From assembly GCA_022606425.2 (NCBI GenBank), contig JAHDVF020000727.1:186001-250000 (forward strand): DNA of 64,000 bases. The letters run 5' to 3'. A program made the translations under genes and the position numbers. The DNA comes from Lepidostoma basale (Eukaryota; Arthropoda; Insecta; Trichoptera; Lepidostomatidae). The notes under the pieces are model-generated. The model worked only from the letters and a program-made list of their open reading frames with translations. It was not told where the DNA came from and did no database searches. This document shows positions 62,231 through 64,000 of the stretch, in pieces; position 1 is the first letter of the stretch, and every line of letters begins with the position of its first letter.

Positions 62231-63734
62231 AAATATTTTGTTAAGTGTGGAGTGTCGGCTTGACAAAAAGATTACTGATATATTAGGTTGTAACCTTTTT
62301 TAATGTAAGGCGACACATTTATCAATTATAAGGCGACATCAATTGTTCATTACTCGTGTACTATATTTTATTCTTTTTTGTGAGATCGGGAAAAAGAAGT
62401 AAATAGAAATGAAACTAGATTAAATGTGGTCTAGAGACCGTTTTGCCTTTTGCTTTTTTTGGAACGTTGCATTTCCTAATGAACGCAAGTAGGGGACCTA
62501 GGGGTTGGATGTCGCTGCATCCTATAGCAGCTTCGAGCTATGTCTTTATTTAACTGTATGTTACATGTATTAACAATCAACTGTAAGTTATCCTACAATA
62601 AATACCTTTGTTTTTTACTCCGTTATTCAAATCAATTGAGTAACCAATTGAGTGACCTGCCATTGGTAACGCCAAAAGGAAAAGCTATTCAGAGGTTGAA
62701 TTTAATCATCTCGGATTTGTATATTTAAGTGCCAGTGAGGCAGACTTCATAAAAAATATATATTATCCATTATGGAAAGAGTACTGCCTCACCGACGTCG
62801 ACATATTTGGGATGTTATTTCAAAAAATGTAAATGTGCTGCGTAGAGTTTCATATCGTTTCAGTATTATTGTTAAACCGTTTTGTGTGTTTTTTTCGTTT
62901 ACTATGTCTGATTTGTGTAAATTAGAAAATAAATAAAATACACACGTTTTTATTTTTTATTGTGGCATTTTATTGCCGTTCTTCTGTTTGTCTTTATTCA
63001 CCGGGTAAACCAAACATTGCTCTTCTGTGACAGCGGGTACATAATATTCCTTTCATTACTACGGCGGGCACCGCTCCGTGATATATGGGCAGATTCCAAT
63101 ATGTGCATGTCTAAGGTTCGTCATTGCTCGAACCCCGACCGTCTCTCCTTGTTCCCCCATACCTCGCCCCGCGCACCTAGCCGAATCTGGTATGCATATT
63201 GTCGGTAGGTACTGCATTTCCATTCTACGGCAGGTAACATTGTTTATACGACCTCTATCTGGTATTGGATTTATAAACAACAACTACTTACAATAAACCA
63301 AGTCTACCAATGTCTCTATATGAACTCATTGAATAGTAAAATGGATATTTATGTGAGAACCAAATGCTCCTAGACTGACTTGACTCATGCTTGTATCACA
63401 AACTTTATTACGAGTACATAAATATAATAATGTTTCTTGGGCATTCATGTAATATTTTATATTACATGTAAAATATTGATGAATTTATGTGCATAGATTA
63501 TCATGGTTTTATTAAGAGCTATATTTCTTGGTATCTTCGGTATATCCGCGTAGAATCGTCTTTGAACAACTCCTTGGAGTTCATTGCAAACTCCCTCTTC
63601 ACGTTTGTTATATTTCAAGAACTATGTTATGAATTTCTGCAACGATCTTCGGAGCGCCGCTCTAGGAAAATACCAATAAAAAAACGCGGACATGATTCCT
63701 ATCAAAAGATGTGTATTGACGAAAGCATCTGTTT
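62231..63734. other. Unique sequence with islands
   Basis: GTAAGGCGACA(C/T)... is repeated at 62304 and 62329. The part 63000-63250 is G+C-rich with frames on both strands, none recognised. A hairpin lies at 62732-62795. Confidence 0.45.
62732..62795 (+). other. Hairpin of about 64 bases
   Basis: GTGAGGCAG (62735-62743) pairs perfectly with CTGCCTCAC (62784-62792). Inner ACTTCATAA can pair with bulges to TTATGGAAAGAGT. The loop is A/T-rich. The size is near that of a small pre-miRNA, but the inner stem is weak. Confidence 0.4.
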
Positions 63735-63810
63735 TCTAGGAGTTTTATTATAATCGTAGAAGGTGACATTTGATAATCCCGTCGCAAGGTGAAACATTCA
63801 AATCCTTAAA
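63735..63810 (+). repeat. Family B repeat remnant
   Basis: Reversed GAAAGCATCTGTTTTCTAGG with AGTTTTATTATAA, then TTTGATAATCCCGTCGCAAG and GTGAAACATTC. It has the TTGATAA box and GAAAC; stem II is weak. Confidence 0.6.
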
Positions 63811-64000
63811 AATATAACAATTCTTGCAAAAATTATCATTCTCACAACCAATTTGTATTTAATAAAAACCAAAGACATGCTTTATATTGGAAACAGATAC
63901 ATGTTTTAATGTTTTGTCTTTTCTTGTAAAAAAATACAAAAAACATTGGTATCCTGTAATCATGACACTTAAAGTGGATTTCATTATTTTGAAAGAGGCA

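Overview
Organism and setting. The window is A+T-rich, intron-scale eukaryotic DNA packed with old mobile-element copies. I find no convincing host protein-coding gene, no rRNA gene and no functional tRNA gene. The mix of elements points to an insect, most likely a moth or butterfly (inference only): RTE-, Jockey- and CR1-like LINEs, a mariner, hAT and piggyBac-type MITEs, tRNA-derived SINEs, and many Penelope-like repeats carrying hammerhead ribozyme motifs. Almost every open frame over 60 codons is either a relic reverse transcriptase (RT) or chance.

Main families. (1) 'Family A': a LINE whose RT carries a YADD box, whose last codons read roughly -SILSAYPFGETA, and whose 3' tail is (TTAG)n. 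About 24 5'-truncated copies lie on both strands across the window. (2) A non-coding element of about 530 bp that shares the family A 3' end and (TTAG)n tail (3730-4388, 11958-12493, fragment at 28475). (3) An RTE LINE with an open, 5'-truncated RT (6306-7736) and a (GAT)n tail, inserted into the (TTAG)n tail of a family A copy. (4) Jockey/CR1-like RT ends at 32160, 39780-40620, 50871 and 60985, and other LINE ends at 9694, 20410, 23107, 25215, 27310, 34850, 36005 and 41280. (5) Two tRNA-derived SINE families: SINE1, six copies; SINE2, three copies. (6) DNA transposons: a broken mariner (7919-9038), hAT MITEs with 8-bp target duplications (9890-10130 and 58644-59120), a TTAA-flanked piggyBac-type MITE (21505-21789), a 255-bp TIR MITE (12598-12852) and a probable pogo-type MITE (48164).

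Most interesting layer. Many repeats contain the core of the hammerhead ribozyme: CTGANGA, a stem-loop, GAAAC, a very short palindromic stem III, then GTC or GTT. The clearest are at 16358-16393 (-), 16443-16478 (+), 19614-19649 (+), 24599-24629 (+), 28373-28408 (-), 36945-36976 (-), 37681-37712 (+), 44134-44164 (-) and 44205-44235 (+). Two loci (16.3-16.5 kb and 44.07-44.30 kb) are long palindromes with two ribozymes facing away from a central loop. This is the known signature of Penelope-like element pLTRs, but no Penelope RT or GIY-YIG frame is visible here. Other repeat families keep the GAAAC box and stem II but have a changed first box.

Layout. 1-6.3 kb: SINE1, ribozyme-type repeats, family A. 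6.3-10.2 kb: nested RTE, mariner, LINE and hAT. 11-19 kb: family A, TTAG non-autonomous element, MITE, ribozyme palindrome. 19-25 kb: SINE2, LINE ends, piggyBac MITE. 25-33 kb: LINE ends and a 1.2-kb palindromic insertion with 13-bp duplications. 33-45 kb: ribozyme repeats, a minisatellite split by a LINE, the best family A RT, Jockey relic, large palindrome. 45-51 kb: family A cluster. 51-54.6 kb: largest repeat-poor island. 54.6-64 kb: microsatellites, SINE/hAT nest, Jockey end, ribozyme-like relics.
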